Below are positions 35,445-45,150 of a stretch of 64,000 nucleotides of DNA, piece after piece (within the stretch, counting starts at the first letter, position 1; every line of letters begins with the position of its first letter). The DNA comes from Megaleporinus macrocephalus (taxonomy: Eukaryota; Chordata; Actinopteri; Characiformes; Anostomidae). The notes under the pieces are model-generated. The model searched no databases and had not been told where the DNA came from. It saw only the letters and a list, made by a program, of their open reading frames with translations. The stretch spans positions 29,323,403-29,387,402 of the forward strand of contig CM038722.1 of the NCBI GenBank assembly GCA_021613375.1. Direction: 5' to 3'. The translations under genes were made by a program, and so were the position numbers.

Positions 35445-36469
35445 CTGTCAAACAGAAATATGAGACAAGATTTGAATCTAAGCTCAGCAGAGCACATGAC
35501 CTCCCATTGGCCTCTTTTGTGGGCTACACCCAAACTTGCTTAAACATTTGGACCCCATAGACTATATTCATCAGATCCTCGATACCCACTTTGACATGAA
35601 TAATCTGAATAGTCTGTGGTGAAGATGAGTCGGCCTGTTTGCACCAACGTGAAGACCTGTGTTTTGTTATTGTCCCAGTGGGTGGAAGGTCAGGTGGTTT
35701 CTCTTGGAAGTGCTGTTCTGAAAACAACTGAAGATCACAAACAGAATATCAAACGGTTTTACTCTCCCCCTCAAAAATGTACCTGACACCTACATGCAAA
35801 AACACCACGGGTTCTACGTTTACTTGGCTCTCTCGGATTACAGCGCATCCAGGGAACTTCCCGTCATTTGTTCCCCTCGATGCGCCAAGTGGAAGAATCC
35901 ACTTTAGGTTTTCGAGCTTACAAGACCTTCATTGTGTCTCATAAACGACAGACGTATCATCCTTCATCCAAATGTCAGCATTCAGAGGAGCCCCACCAAT
36001 AACCACTGAACTATCAGGAACCGTGAACTTTCAAGAATCTCATGACAAAGGCCAATCGTATTCAACCACGTATGCTCGGATGATCTCATTGCTTAAATCT
36101 AACCACATTTTGATGGATTGTGTTTCTGGTCAAGGATGGAACACATTTCATTGCTCTACCAATTCATTTCGTGCCAAAAAAAAACGAATTACACATCTGT
36201 AAGTAGTGTAGTGAAAGACAAGACAATATACTCATTTACATGTGATACACAATAAAAAAAAAAATAAAGCTATTTATATATAAGTAAACATTTCATATAA
36301 TACAAATAAACAGTTGAACAGTATACTGGGATTAGCTGTGTGTCAGTGTGCGCAGCCTTGGAACTATGCAGGCTCTCCTGATGAATTTGAACAAATTCAT
36401 ACACAGAGAGATTCTCCAAAAGTAATCTTCTAACCCACATATTAATGATTAATTATTAAATATATACTG
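35445..36469 (-). other. Receptor intron, proximal part
   Basis: 3-kb intron between the two coding exons of the receptor. This part holds no recognisable repeat or gene. Confidence 0.5.
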
Positions 36470-37212
36470 ACCGAGCACTTTATTAGGAACACCTCCTTGT
36501 TTTTACACCTAATGTTGATTGTATCAGCTCCACTGACCATATAGGAGCACGTTGTAGTTCTACAATTACAGACTGTAGTTCATCTGATTCTCTATATACT
36601 TTATTAACCTGTCCTTCAATGGTCAGGACCCCACAGGACCATGACAGAGGTTCTAAAACAGAGATAGTATTTGGAGGGTGGTCAATTTGTTTCTCATCCT
36701 TCTGCACAGTTTGTGTGGGTCATCCTGTAGTCCTTCATCATGCTGCCCACAGGACACTGCCCGCAGGACACTGCCCACAGGACACTGCCCACAGGACACT
36801 GCCCGCAGGACACTGCCCACAGGACGCTGCCCACAGGACACTGCCCGCAGGACACTGCCCACAGGATGCTGCCCGCAGGACACTGCCCACAGGACGCTGC
36901 CCACAGGACACTGCCCGCAGGACACTGCCCACAGGATGCTGCCCGCAGGACACTGTTGTCTGGATATGTTTAGGTTGGTGGACGATTCTCAGTCCAGCAG
37001 TGACACTGAGGTGTTTAAACACTCCAGCAGCAGCACTGCTGTTTCTGATCCACTCACACCAGCACAACTCACACTTAACACACCACCACCTTGTCAGAGT
37101 CACTGCAGTGCTGAGAATGATCCACCTCAATAATAATACCTGCCTTGTGGTGGTCCTGTGGGGGTCCTGAGCATTAAAGAACAGGGTAGCAGAGGATACA
37201 GAGAAACAGATG
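36470..37212. mobile_element. Hairpin-type element copy D1, left part
   Basis: Begins ACCGAGCACTTTATTAGGAA and carries family D blocks: TCAATGGTCAGGACCCCACA, the centre with CACAGGACACTGC, GTGGACGATTCTCAGTCCAG, then CACTGCAGTGCTGAGAATGA and GTCCTGTGGGGGTCCTGA. The outer blocks are partly inverse to each other, as in a long imperfect palindrome. It lies in the receptor intron, is interrupted by hAT-like element E1, and continues at 37939. Its centre has expanded into a 14-bp minisatellite. Confidence 0.75.
36746..36955. repeat. 14-bp minisatellite, 15 units, with higher-order repeat
   Basis: Exactly 15 units of CCCRCAGGAYRCTG. Four variants occur: CCCACAGGACACTG (A), CCCGCAGGACACTG (G), CCCACAGGACGCTG (a) and CCCACAGGATGCTG (t), in the order A G A A G a A G t G a A G t G. 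The last ten units are two copies of a 70-bp higher-order unit (a A G t G). Because 14 is not a multiple of 3 and the unit has no stop in most registers, frames of 77 to 183 codons stay open on both strands. They are not genes. Confidence 0.95.
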
Positions 37213-37946
37213 ATCTATAGCAGAGGTCTCTAACATGCGGACCGCGGTCCGGGTCCGGACCCAGACGTCTTCCAGTGCCGACCCAAACCGACAAACTATT
37301 GAGAACTGCTTAATTTGGGCTTAATGTTGAAAGTGTTTATTTTAAGCAGTGGAGAGTTTCATGTCTTTATAGTATACAGGCTTTGCAGCGCAGTAACCTC
37401 ACAGACCAATCGCATGTGTTGTAGGTTCACTAAAGGCTCTCCTCAGCCAATCAGATCGTGTAGATTCAGGAGGTATGAAGCGAGAAGCAGCTGACGGAGA
37501 ATAAAGTGAAAAAAAAGAAAAGTCGATGGTGAAAACCGCGTTTCAACCAGTAATGTCCCAGAGACAGCTCCAAACCCACTGGTCAAGATGTGAAACAGGG
37601 TTAAGAAGAAGCTGCACCTTTTATTTACTTTTTCTATAAATAAACACTATAGGATGCACTTTTTTGCAATAGGATGCACTTTTCTTTTCTTTTTTTTATG
37701 TAGACCTTTTTATTTGAAGTTCTATAAATAATTAATTCAGTTCCTCATTTAAAACAGTAAATATAGCTAAAATATACTGAACAGTATGTGTAATTTGGTT
37801 TATTTCTAATTCAGCTACTTCAGTATACAGGATATGACACTGAATCAAGTTATGGTCATAACACTAACACGGTCCGGACCTTGGCCTGAGGAAGTTCCCT
37901 CTGACTGAACCTTACTGAACTCTAATTAAATACCCCTGAACTACAG
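37213..37946 (+). mobile_element. hAT-like element E1 inserted in D1
   Basis: The element spans 37221-37938, starting CAGAGGTCTCTAACATGCGG and ending AAATACCCCTG. The flanks are ATCTATAG (37213-37220) and AACTACAG (37939-37946), a decayed 8-bp target duplication (6 of 8 match), and the D1 sequence continues across it. Two CCAAT boxes precede a short coding-like remnant KKRKVDGENR (about 37507-37540), resembling the N-terminus of hAT-type transposases. A related copy is at 42153-42891. Confidence 0.75.
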
Positions 37947-38060
37947 TCTGTAAGTGTAGAACTACAAAGTGTTCCTATGTGGTAAGTGGAACTGATACAA
38001 TGGATAATGATTGTAGATACAAGAGGGAGTCCCTAATAAAGTGTGTATTGGTACTGTGGT
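37939..38060. mobile_element. Hairpin-type element copy D1, right part
   Basis: CTACAGTCTGTAAGTGTAGAA and CTATGTGGTAAGTGGAACTG are the usual right-end blocks of family D (compare 45048-45150) and complete the interrupted copy. Confidence 0.7.
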
Positions 38061-38284
38061 GAATAATGTTTGAGTAGACTACATAGATAATAAGCCAAAC
38101 TGAATAACTGGAGGTCTTTGGGGTAAAGTTGAGAGGATCGATCACCCACGTGGGCAGGCACCCTACATTACAACAGTAAGAGTCCTCTGGCAAGACTCCT
38201 AACATTACCTTCACCTACCTGCGTAACAAGTATCACATTATAAGACGTTATTCTTCATTTTTACTGCTTTACAGTTGGATTGTA

Positions 38285-38425
38285 TTTATTGCAATGTTAT
38301 CTTCAACTCTCCTGGCTGCATGACTTTGGTAGAAAAGCAATGCAAACGTAGGGAAAACATTCAAACTCCACACAGAAAGGTCCCGGCAGGGGACTAGAAC
38401 CCAGGCCCTTTTTGCTGTGAGGCTC
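38285..38425 (-). mobile_element. tRNA-derived SINE fragment
   Basis: On the - strand: GCCTCACAGCAAAAAGGGCC, then GGGTTCTAGTCCCC (close to a B-box) and TTTCTGTGTGGAGTTTGAAT. These are the body of a common fish repeat with a tRNA-like head. Confidence 0.6.
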
Positions 38426-38536
38426 TCAAAATAAATAAATACATTTCCATTAAAGCTTAAGAATGGTTTTCCTTCTCCTTTATCTGATTGAGGTTTTGTT
38501 TAGATAGTGATAATACTGTTAAACACAAACTCTTAC

Positions 38537-39003
38537 CTGTCCACAGCGATGGCCAGCAGGGCGTTAGTGGACACGTAAAGAGACACTGTCCTCAGGTAGT
38601 TGATGGAAATACACAGAACGATGCCATGGTCCCAGGAGAGCTGCTTAACCACATAGTAATCCACCAGGAATGGACAGCACACCACAGCCACCAGGAAGTC
38701 TGACACGGCTAAATTAGCGATGAGCAGATTGGTGATATTCCGTAGCTTCTTGTAACGAGCCAGCGTAGCGATGAAGAGGCAGTTCCCAATCCCACAAACA
38801 AGCATGATGCTCACCAGAACAACAGCGATGATGATGGTGGCTACGAAAAAGGCTCTGCCCTGAGTTGTGTCCGGGATCTCGTCCAGGGGAATGTCATAAT
38901 CCAAAGGAATGTCATAGTTTGTCACGAGAGGGTCCTGAGGGCTCTCTAAACGCTGGCCTTGAGACCATGTGACTGCTAAGGTAGTTTGGTTTATTTCCCC
39001 CAT
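38537..39003 (-). CDS. prokr1: Prokineticin receptor, first coding exon (N-terminus to TM3)
   Basis: 467 nt from ATG at 39001-39003 to donor GTGGACAG|GTAAGA. It encodes residues 1-155 plus two bases of Arg156: a short extracellular N-terminus with an NQT glycosylation site at residue 5, a duplicated YDIPLD (residues 30-35 and 36-41), TM1 (about 52-76, ending CGIGN), the KKLRNITN loop, TM2 with LIANLAVSD, and TM3 with the disulphide cysteine and [14 protein letters not shown]. The [24 protein letters not shown] signature is specific to prokineticin receptors. The intron after the DR of DRY is the conserved position in this family. The ATG is in frame with the first extracellular residues and has a fair context (ACGATGG). 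Confidence 0.94.
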
Positions 39004-39086
39004 CGTTCTCCTTTATCGCCCGTGCTGGATTAAGCTACATCAGCTGCATTACCCGTCCTATCATTCTCTGGATTTTTATAGGCTTC
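39004..39086 (-). other. 5'UTR part of receptor coding exon with its acceptor
   Basis: Just upstream of the ATG, the - strand reads TTCTTTATTTCTGCAG|GAAGCC, a strong acceptor after a pyrimidine tract. This indicates that an upstream non-coding exon is spliced to an 83-nt leader here. Confidence 0.65.
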
Positions 39087-39474
39087 CTGCAGAAATAAAG
39101 AAAACTGTATTGTCATCTAAAAATCATGTCTACATGGATAACCCTGCATTTCTTTCCTTAAACAGCAAGATGTTAGATATTTAATCACAGTCGAAGTTCA
39201 TGCACAGAAGCAAAAACCAGCAAGCTGCTCATCCTGAGAAAGCCTTCCTGCATAGATCAGTCTTAGAGCTTAGAGTGTTTTCATGGTCTTTAAAAAGCAA
39301 GTTGCAAGAACGTGTAGAGATCCATCGTAAGGTTTACAGTGTAATTTGAACTAAATATGATTTAGTTAGAGAATTCATTAAACAATGAATTAATTCTGAA
39401 TTTATATGTATTCTTAACACTGTTACAAGTTATTTCTTCAGTGTAAGTCATTAAGAAAAATTCAAGAAAACAAA

Positions 39475-39478
<4 letters not shown>

Positions 39479-39524
<46 letters not shown>
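39479..39524. repeat. (TA)n microsatellite
   Basis: About 23 TA repeats in the presumed first intron of the receptor gene. Confidence 0.95.
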
Positions 39525-39527
<3 letters not shown>

Positions 39528-40127
39528 GAAAGACATGTTAACTGTCCATATCCACAAATCCTGAACCGGGTTATTTAAACTGTTTATGACTTCTTCAATA
39601 TTTAGACTTGTTGTTATTCATATTGCAAATTTCTCAAATATCTTCATTTAGTAGAAAATGACGGGCAACCTTTTTGCATTGCCTGAGCCTGAGAGTGAAC
39701 ACTGTTCATTTATAACGTAAATACATTTCACTCAGAATTAATTCATACTGTACTGTTATTCACACTGACTACATCACATCATCCAACCATCTATTCAGAA
39801 ATCTACAGAATACACAGGTTTCAGGATCTGCTATCTCATCGACTGGCTCGTGCTGAAGTAGTTAAACGCTGCTCTGAAGCTTAAACTGTCCTACTCCAGA
39901 CTACATGAGACATTTTTAAGGTTTCAGTGTGTGTTTTGTGTGTATTGTCTGTACAGTTCTCTATAAGCATGAATAGAACAGTAAAGTATTTTCAGTGAGT
40001 TAGTTCCAGTAAATCAAAAGTACTTAAATTATATTATATATTTTTTTAATATATTTTCTATTAAAGCCCAATTAAAAACATTCCCAATTCTGATTGAATC
40101 TCTCTCTTAGTCTATCAGTCTAACTAT

Positions 40128-40670
40128 CTACAGCACTATAAAGTTTTAAACACTTGGGACATTATTATAAAAAGCTATTAAAAAGCTTTGTTTCCAGACA
40201 ATAAGCTTTTATTTTTTCAGTAAAACACTTTATTATCTAAATATTCAAACAGTATTAATACAGTAGGTAAAGCTTTTACATACATCATTGTGTTTATTTA
40301 ACTCTTTCCAAGCTTCTCCTTCTATAAACAACCCAGTATTATTTACAGTTCTCATCTAATACCTGCTTTGACTGCTCAGTACTTCATTAAGCTAAATCAA
40401 GATTACTGCTGAAGGAACTGAATACATTCATACAATGTCTGGGGCGTCCAGGAGAAATCTGGAACTACACTTTGTTCTTCAAACTGGAGCTCAAGATCTG
40501 ATCTACTTCTTTCACAATAACATATTCATGTTACTTTGTATTGTATTTATGATTATTTACATCTGTTCTAATCAGATCTGCTGTTCTTACTGGTGAAGAT
40601 ACACTTACTGATCAGATAAAGAGTTTTAAATTATCAGCTTAGGTGCCTCAGACTTTTGAACAGTAGTGTA
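40128..40670 (+). mobile_element. Dispersed element copy B4
   Basis: Left end CTACAGCACTATAAAGTTTT, right end GGTGCCTCAGACTTTTGAAC followed by AGTAGTGTA. The core at 40422-40512 matches that of B1 virtually base for base. Confidence 0.75.
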
Positions 40671-41406
40671 TTTGTGTTTTAATATTTATTTTTTATATCA
40701 TAAATGAAAATATGAATTGAACTGAATTGAGTACACGCATGAGCTTTACTGTATTTTTAGTACATACAGTCTTTCAATATTGAAAATTTTCTATATAAAA
40801 GCAACACCCAAAGAACCTTAGTTCATGCTAAGCTTAAGTGGTGAGATAGAAGATTGAAGAACATTCAGAGTTGTATATGGTTCTATATAGCACTACAAGG
40901 GTTCTTCTATTGTTACAACGTGGAACATTTCTATAGAACCATTTCCAAAAACGAACTGTTCCTCAATCTGAACAACTAATTCACCACGAAAACAGATAAG
41001 CATGCAATAAGGTTCTTCGGCTGTTCCTCACCAAATAACTCTTAAAGAACCCTCTCGTTTTTAGAGTGTATAGATCTACAGGCGTGTAACTGTTTCAGTC
41101 GCGGCGCTAAATGATGCGCTTCTTTGCGCACAAAGTCAATTCCTTGCGCTATTAATAGCCGAAGGTCCCAAAATAATATCTCTGAATAAAAGCTCAGTTT
41201 ATCCAGAGAAAGAGAAAAAAACAGGCAGTGTTTTATTCAAAATATGAATCAAATTAAATTCGTGTTGGTTTATCGAATAGACGCTCGAGCTCTAATCCAG
41301 TCGAATAATGGATATTACTGAAGAACTGGCGCATAGAGCGCAAGTAAGTGCGGCAAGTAAACCTCCTGTTTGCGGTCAGAGAAGAAAAACAATCCAGACT
41401 TCTCAC

Positions 41407-41590
41407 CTGCTGCTGGATGGAATCGCTCCGTGTCCCACTCCAGTAGCGCGTCTGTGAGAAGTAGCCTCTGAAGATCTGCTGAAGGTCCGGTGATGCTGGA
41501 TCGCTCCTCTCCTGTGAGGCGAGGACTGCTTGCTTTCCCCCTCTAGCGGCGGACAGTCCGGCGAGCTGACGGCTGTGTAACCGGTTTCCT
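41407..41590 (-). other. Probable non-coding first exon of the receptor gene
   Basis: On the - strand a GC-richer stretch starts about 25-30 bases after a TATA box and ends CCAGCAGCAG|GTGAGAAG, a strong donor. The next acceptor on the same strand (39087-39088) lies 83 bases before the receptor ATG. A 126-codon frame covers the region (41254-41634), but it runs through the donor and starts upstream of the TATA box, so I read the exon as 5'UTR. RNA data would settle it. Confidence 0.55.
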
Positions 41591-41613
41591 GCAGGAAAGT
41601 CTTGGAGGACTAG

Positions 41614-41621
41614 TTTATATA
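41614..41621 (-). promoter_or_regulatory. TATA box of presumed receptor promoter
   Basis: TATATAAA on the - strand, preceded by a locally GC-rich CGCCTGGTG segment. It predicts a start site near 41585-41592, just ahead of the presumed first exon. Confidence 0.5.
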
Positions 41622-41801
41622 CACCAGGCGTCACTTTAGGGCAGGTGAGTGCGTTAGGTAGGCTTTGTGGGGCAGTTGGGGGGTCATTCGGATCAGGGTT
41701 GTTTGGAGAGGTGGACGTGATTCAGATCTATGAACTATATCATAATGTAGACTTCAGCATCTTACACATCATCCAGGTGCAACCAACCTGCAATAAACCC
41801 A

Positions 41802-41870
<69 letters not shown>
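41802..41870. repeat. (ATT)n microsatellite
   Basis: 23 ATT trinucleotides. The Tyr- and Ile-run frames over it are low-complexity artefacts. Confidence 0.97.
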
Positions 41871-41877
41871 TGAGATG

Positions 41878-42030
41878 CCTTACAATCCAAAGACATGCAG
41901 TCTGGTGAACTGGGTATGCTAGGGTGCTTACTATCTTCTGCCCAATAAGAGCTAGAATAGGCTCCAGCAGACCCCACCCCCCAGATTTGAAAGATTTAGA
42001 AGATGAATGAATGAATAAATGAATTTGAGA
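41878..42030 (+). mobile_element. Retroelement/SINE tail fragment
   Basis: TCCAAAGACATGCAGTCTGG, CCCAATAAGAGCTAGAATAG and GGCTCCAGCAGACCCC are in the order of the common fish repeat (inverse of 42499-42760), ending in an imperfect (GAAT)n tail, as retroposed copies often do. Confidence 0.6.
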
Positions 42031-42144
42031 TACTGAGTCGTTATTTTTGAATATTATATCATTCTGTTGAGATAAATCATTATTTTGAGAGGCCAAATCT
42101 ATAAATCATTATTTTAGTCTTTAACTAATTAAAAAAATATATTA

Positions 42145-42899
42145 TTCTAGATCAGATCTAGATCAGAGACCCAGACGTTGTCCAATGCTGACCCAAACAG
42201 ATAATCTATTTAGAAGGATTTAATTTGGACAGTGTTTATTTTAAGAGGCGGAGCTTTTCTTGTCTTTACGGTAACCTCACAAACCAATCGCGTGCGTAGT
42301 AAGATCACCAAAGGCGCTCCTCAGCCAATCAGATCTGTACAGATTCGGGCGTGGCGAGCTACAAAGCGAGAATCAGCAGTCGGAGGATAAAGCGAGTGAG
42401 ACGGCGTGCTCTAAAAAAGAAAAGTCGACAGCGAAAAACAAAAAAAACAACATGTTCTGAAACCGTGGCACTAGTTGAAAGCAGACAGTATATGTCATAT
42501 TCATCCATCCATTATCTTTTGCTTTATCCCGCTAGCCGGGGTCACGGGGGGCTGCAGTCAATCCCAGCGTCATCAGGTGAAGGCGGGGCACACCAGAGAC
42601 AGGTTGCCAGTCCATCGCATGGCCCACACACTCACACCTACGAGCAGTTTAGAGTGAGTGATCAACCTAACATGCATGTGTTTGGACTGTGGGAGGAAAC
42701 CGGAGAACCCGAAGTTAACCCACTCAAGCACGGGGAGACCATACACACTCCACACAGAATGGGCCGTATATCTTATATATGTGTGGGAATGGCCCAGATT
42801 TAAAGTCCTGGCTGGACAACCAAGAGCTCTGGACCTTGGCCTGAGGAAATCTCCTCTAATTGGTCCTTACTAAACTCTAAATAAACCCCTGTTCTAGAT
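42145..42899 (+). mobile_element. hAT-like element E2 with perfect 8-bp target duplication
   Basis: The element spans 42153-42891, from CAGATCTAGATCAGAGACCC to AATAAACCCCTG. The flanks are TTCTAGAT at 42145-42152 and 42892-42899, identical. The interior matches E1 (two CCAATC boxes, then a KKRKVDSEK-like remnant near 42413-42440). It is itself interrupted at 42499-42760 by a SINE-like insertion. The ORF at 42351-42803 runs across both and is not a gene. Confidence 0.85.
42499..42760 (-). mobile_element. SINE/LINE-tail repeat inserted in E2
   Basis: From CATCCATCCATTATCTTTTG through GGGGTCACGGGGGGCTGC, CCAGTCCATCGCATGGCC and TTTGGACTGTGGGAGGAAAC to CACTCCACACAGAA. This is a very common teleost repeat whose complete form has a tRNA-like head on the complementary strand. 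The head is missing here. Confidence 0.75.
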
Positions 42900-43885
42900 A
42901 TGAAGACATTATTTGCGATGCTAAATCATTATTTGATATACTAGGTCATTATTTTCAGATGCTAAGTCTGTACAAAATCCTTTTTTCCCATTTATATCTA
43001 GTTATTTGACAAACATCCCTAAAATGCCCAATCGGTAAACAATAAACAATCCCGATTGACTGCAAGTACACCTTCACACAAATAAACCTACTCAGCATGC
43101 TGGCCTCATTTTTACATAGAAAAAACTATATATATTATCATATTATTATTAACTTCTTGACCACTTTATAAAAAACGAATGGAAAACGATCAACACACAT
43201 TATAGTATTGCTGTTTTTGTGGGGTAGTTAATGTCCTTAAGTTAAATGCTGCTGTCCTACACTTAACCCAAGACTTACACCAGCAACCGAAAACAAATCA
43301 TCAGTCTGTTTCACCTTTTTCTCTCTTTTACGTAGAAACATATTTCTTCATACTGACCAGCCAAATGTCCCTACGACATCCAAACATCCTGATTTACTTC
43401 ATCTAGGGGACATTTCATCTGGCCTTTATTGCTATGTTTAACGTTCTCGCTTGTTTATAATAACTCTTATTCCATTGCTCCATTGCTTCTTCTCCCGTCT
43501 TTTCTTGTTATCATGAGTGACAAGTCCACACTAGCGGATCACTATCACTCTCAAGTGTGTCACCATCCATGTGGGTTTGATTGCAGGACTTTAGTAGTTG
43601 GTATATTTTCCCAAATAAACTTTCAGTGGGCCAAGTGCAGGAGTGAGAATTCCCACTGTGGAGAAATCCACTGTTTTTACAATGTCCATGTATTTCAACG
43701 GTTAAGATTCAAGTCTTTCAGAGTGGCCTGCTGTGAAATGGTTCACTGTGGGGGAACGTACAGGCTCTGGCGTCTTTACAGTGGTGGTGTTGAGAACCTG
43801 GAGTCACGACATCTACAAGTATAGCCATTTTACTTACTGTTTAAAGCAACTACAGATCCAGTGAACTTGTGACCTCGAGTTTGTA
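42900..43885. other. Intergenic, no gene recognised
   Basis: The 131-codon frame at 43429-43824 has no recognisable domain, no splice-site support and low-quality codon structure; not called. Confidence 0.35.
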
Positions 43886-44076
43886 TATTGTCGCTGTCCA
43901 ATGAAAAACAAGTACCTTCAAAATTGCAACTTACAGGAGAGACCAAAAACCTACTTTACCTTTAATGTAAGTGAATGGAACCAGAATTTTTCCCAAGATA
44001 TTTTGGAGCGTTTCTATTGGTCCATTCATCATAAAATTTTCCAAAATGGAGATGTTTTTATTGGACAGCGACAATA
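43886..44076. mobile_element. TA-flanked MITE copy C8 (short form)
   Basis: The element spans 43888-44074: TTGTCGCTGTCCAATGAAAA at the left, TTATTGGACAGCGACAA at the right, TA on both sides. The terminal repeats match almost perfectly, making this the best-preserved pair of ends in the window. It lacks the CACCAATGG part of the middle, which lies separately at 44300-44330. Confidence 0.85.
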
Positions 44077-44094
44077 TGTAATGTTGATGATGGT

Positions 44095-44500
44095 AAAAAA
44101 AATTATTTACAGGAATGACACACTTCAGGTGTCTGCTTTGTGGTTTCTGGTTTCTATCACCACCGCTGTGAAGAATTCTGACTATGTTTCTCTAGAATGG
44201 AGTGTTTCACATAACACTGGCTACAACTGGTAAAATAGTGGAATTCATTTTTTAGTAAGCTGCTAATCTATTAATTAAGAAAATGATGAGATTTTCAAAC
44301 AATGTAAACCACCATTGGCGTGTTCATGATATAGAAATATTAAAATCAAGAAAAATGGAGAAAAAAATTACAGGAATGACACACTTTGGGCGTCTAGTTT
44401 CTATCACCACTGCTGTGAAGAGTTCTGACTGGGCTAGAATGGAGTGTTTCACATAACACTGGCTACAACTGGTGAAATAGTGGAATTCTTCTTTTAGTAA
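44095..44500. repeat. Tandem duplication of about 265 bp
   Basis: CAGGAATGACACACTT, TTTCTATCACCACYGCTGTG and GAATGGAGTGTTTCACATAA appear in 44108-44250 and again in 44368-44490, each followed by ACACTGGCTACAACTGGT. The second copy is shorter inside. Confidence 0.85.
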
Positions 44501-44514
44501 ACTGTTGCTCTGTA

Positions 44515-45150
44515 AAATGCTCAGGACCCCCATAGGACCACCACAGAGCAGGTATCATGTAGTGGTGGTTCATTCTCAGAACTGCAGTGACACTGTCTTC
44601 GTGGTGGTGTGTTAAGTGTGTGTTGTCTTTGTGTGAATGGATCAGATACAGCAGTGTCCACTTGCTGTCCAATATATTATCCAATCTATATTGGTCCACC
44701 TTGTAGATGTAAAGTCAGAGACAGTAGCTCATCTGTTGCTGCACAGTTTGTGTTCCTCTAGTCCTTCATCAGTGCTCGCAGGCTGCCCAGAGGACGCTGC
44801 TCAGAGGACGCTGCTGTCTGGATAGTTTTGGTTGGTGGACGATTCTCAGTCCAGCAGCACTGCTGTGTCTGATCCACTCACATCAGCACAACACACACTA
44901 ACACACCACCACCATGTCAGTGTCAGTGCAGTGCTGACAGTGCTGAGAATGACCCACCACCTAAATAATACCTGTTCTGTGGTGGTCCTGTGAGGGTCCT
45001 TACCATTGAAGTACAGGGTAACAGAGTATACAGAGAAACAGATGAACTACAGTATGTAACTGTAGAACTTCCAAGTCCTCCTATATGGGAAGCTGATAAA
45101 AGTTAACATAAAAGAAAGTGTCCCTAATGAAGGGGCCGGTGGGTGTAAGT
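44515..45150. mobile_element. Hairpin-type element copy D2 (near complete)
   Basis: Runs from AATGCTCAGGACCCCCATAG to the AGTGTCCCTAATGAAG end. The two halves are imperfect inverse copies: GACCACCACAGAGCAGGT against TACCTGTTCTGTGGTGGTC. The centre (44770-44820) carries only two or three GAGGACGCTGCTCA units. No ORF. Confidence 0.75.

Noticed and set aside
35001..35560. Frames of 104-135 codons on both strands over the receptor exon
   Set aside because: Shadow frames of the GC-rich receptor coding exon; only the receptor frame has family motifs.
36619..37170. 183-codon frame and four overlapping frames on both strands
   Set aside because: Produced by the stop-free 14-bp minisatellite inside a transposon copy.
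41254..41634. 126-codon - strand frame as a gene
   Set aside because: It starts upstream of the TATA box, runs through a strong donor site and has no domain; better read as the 5'UTR exon of the receptor gene.
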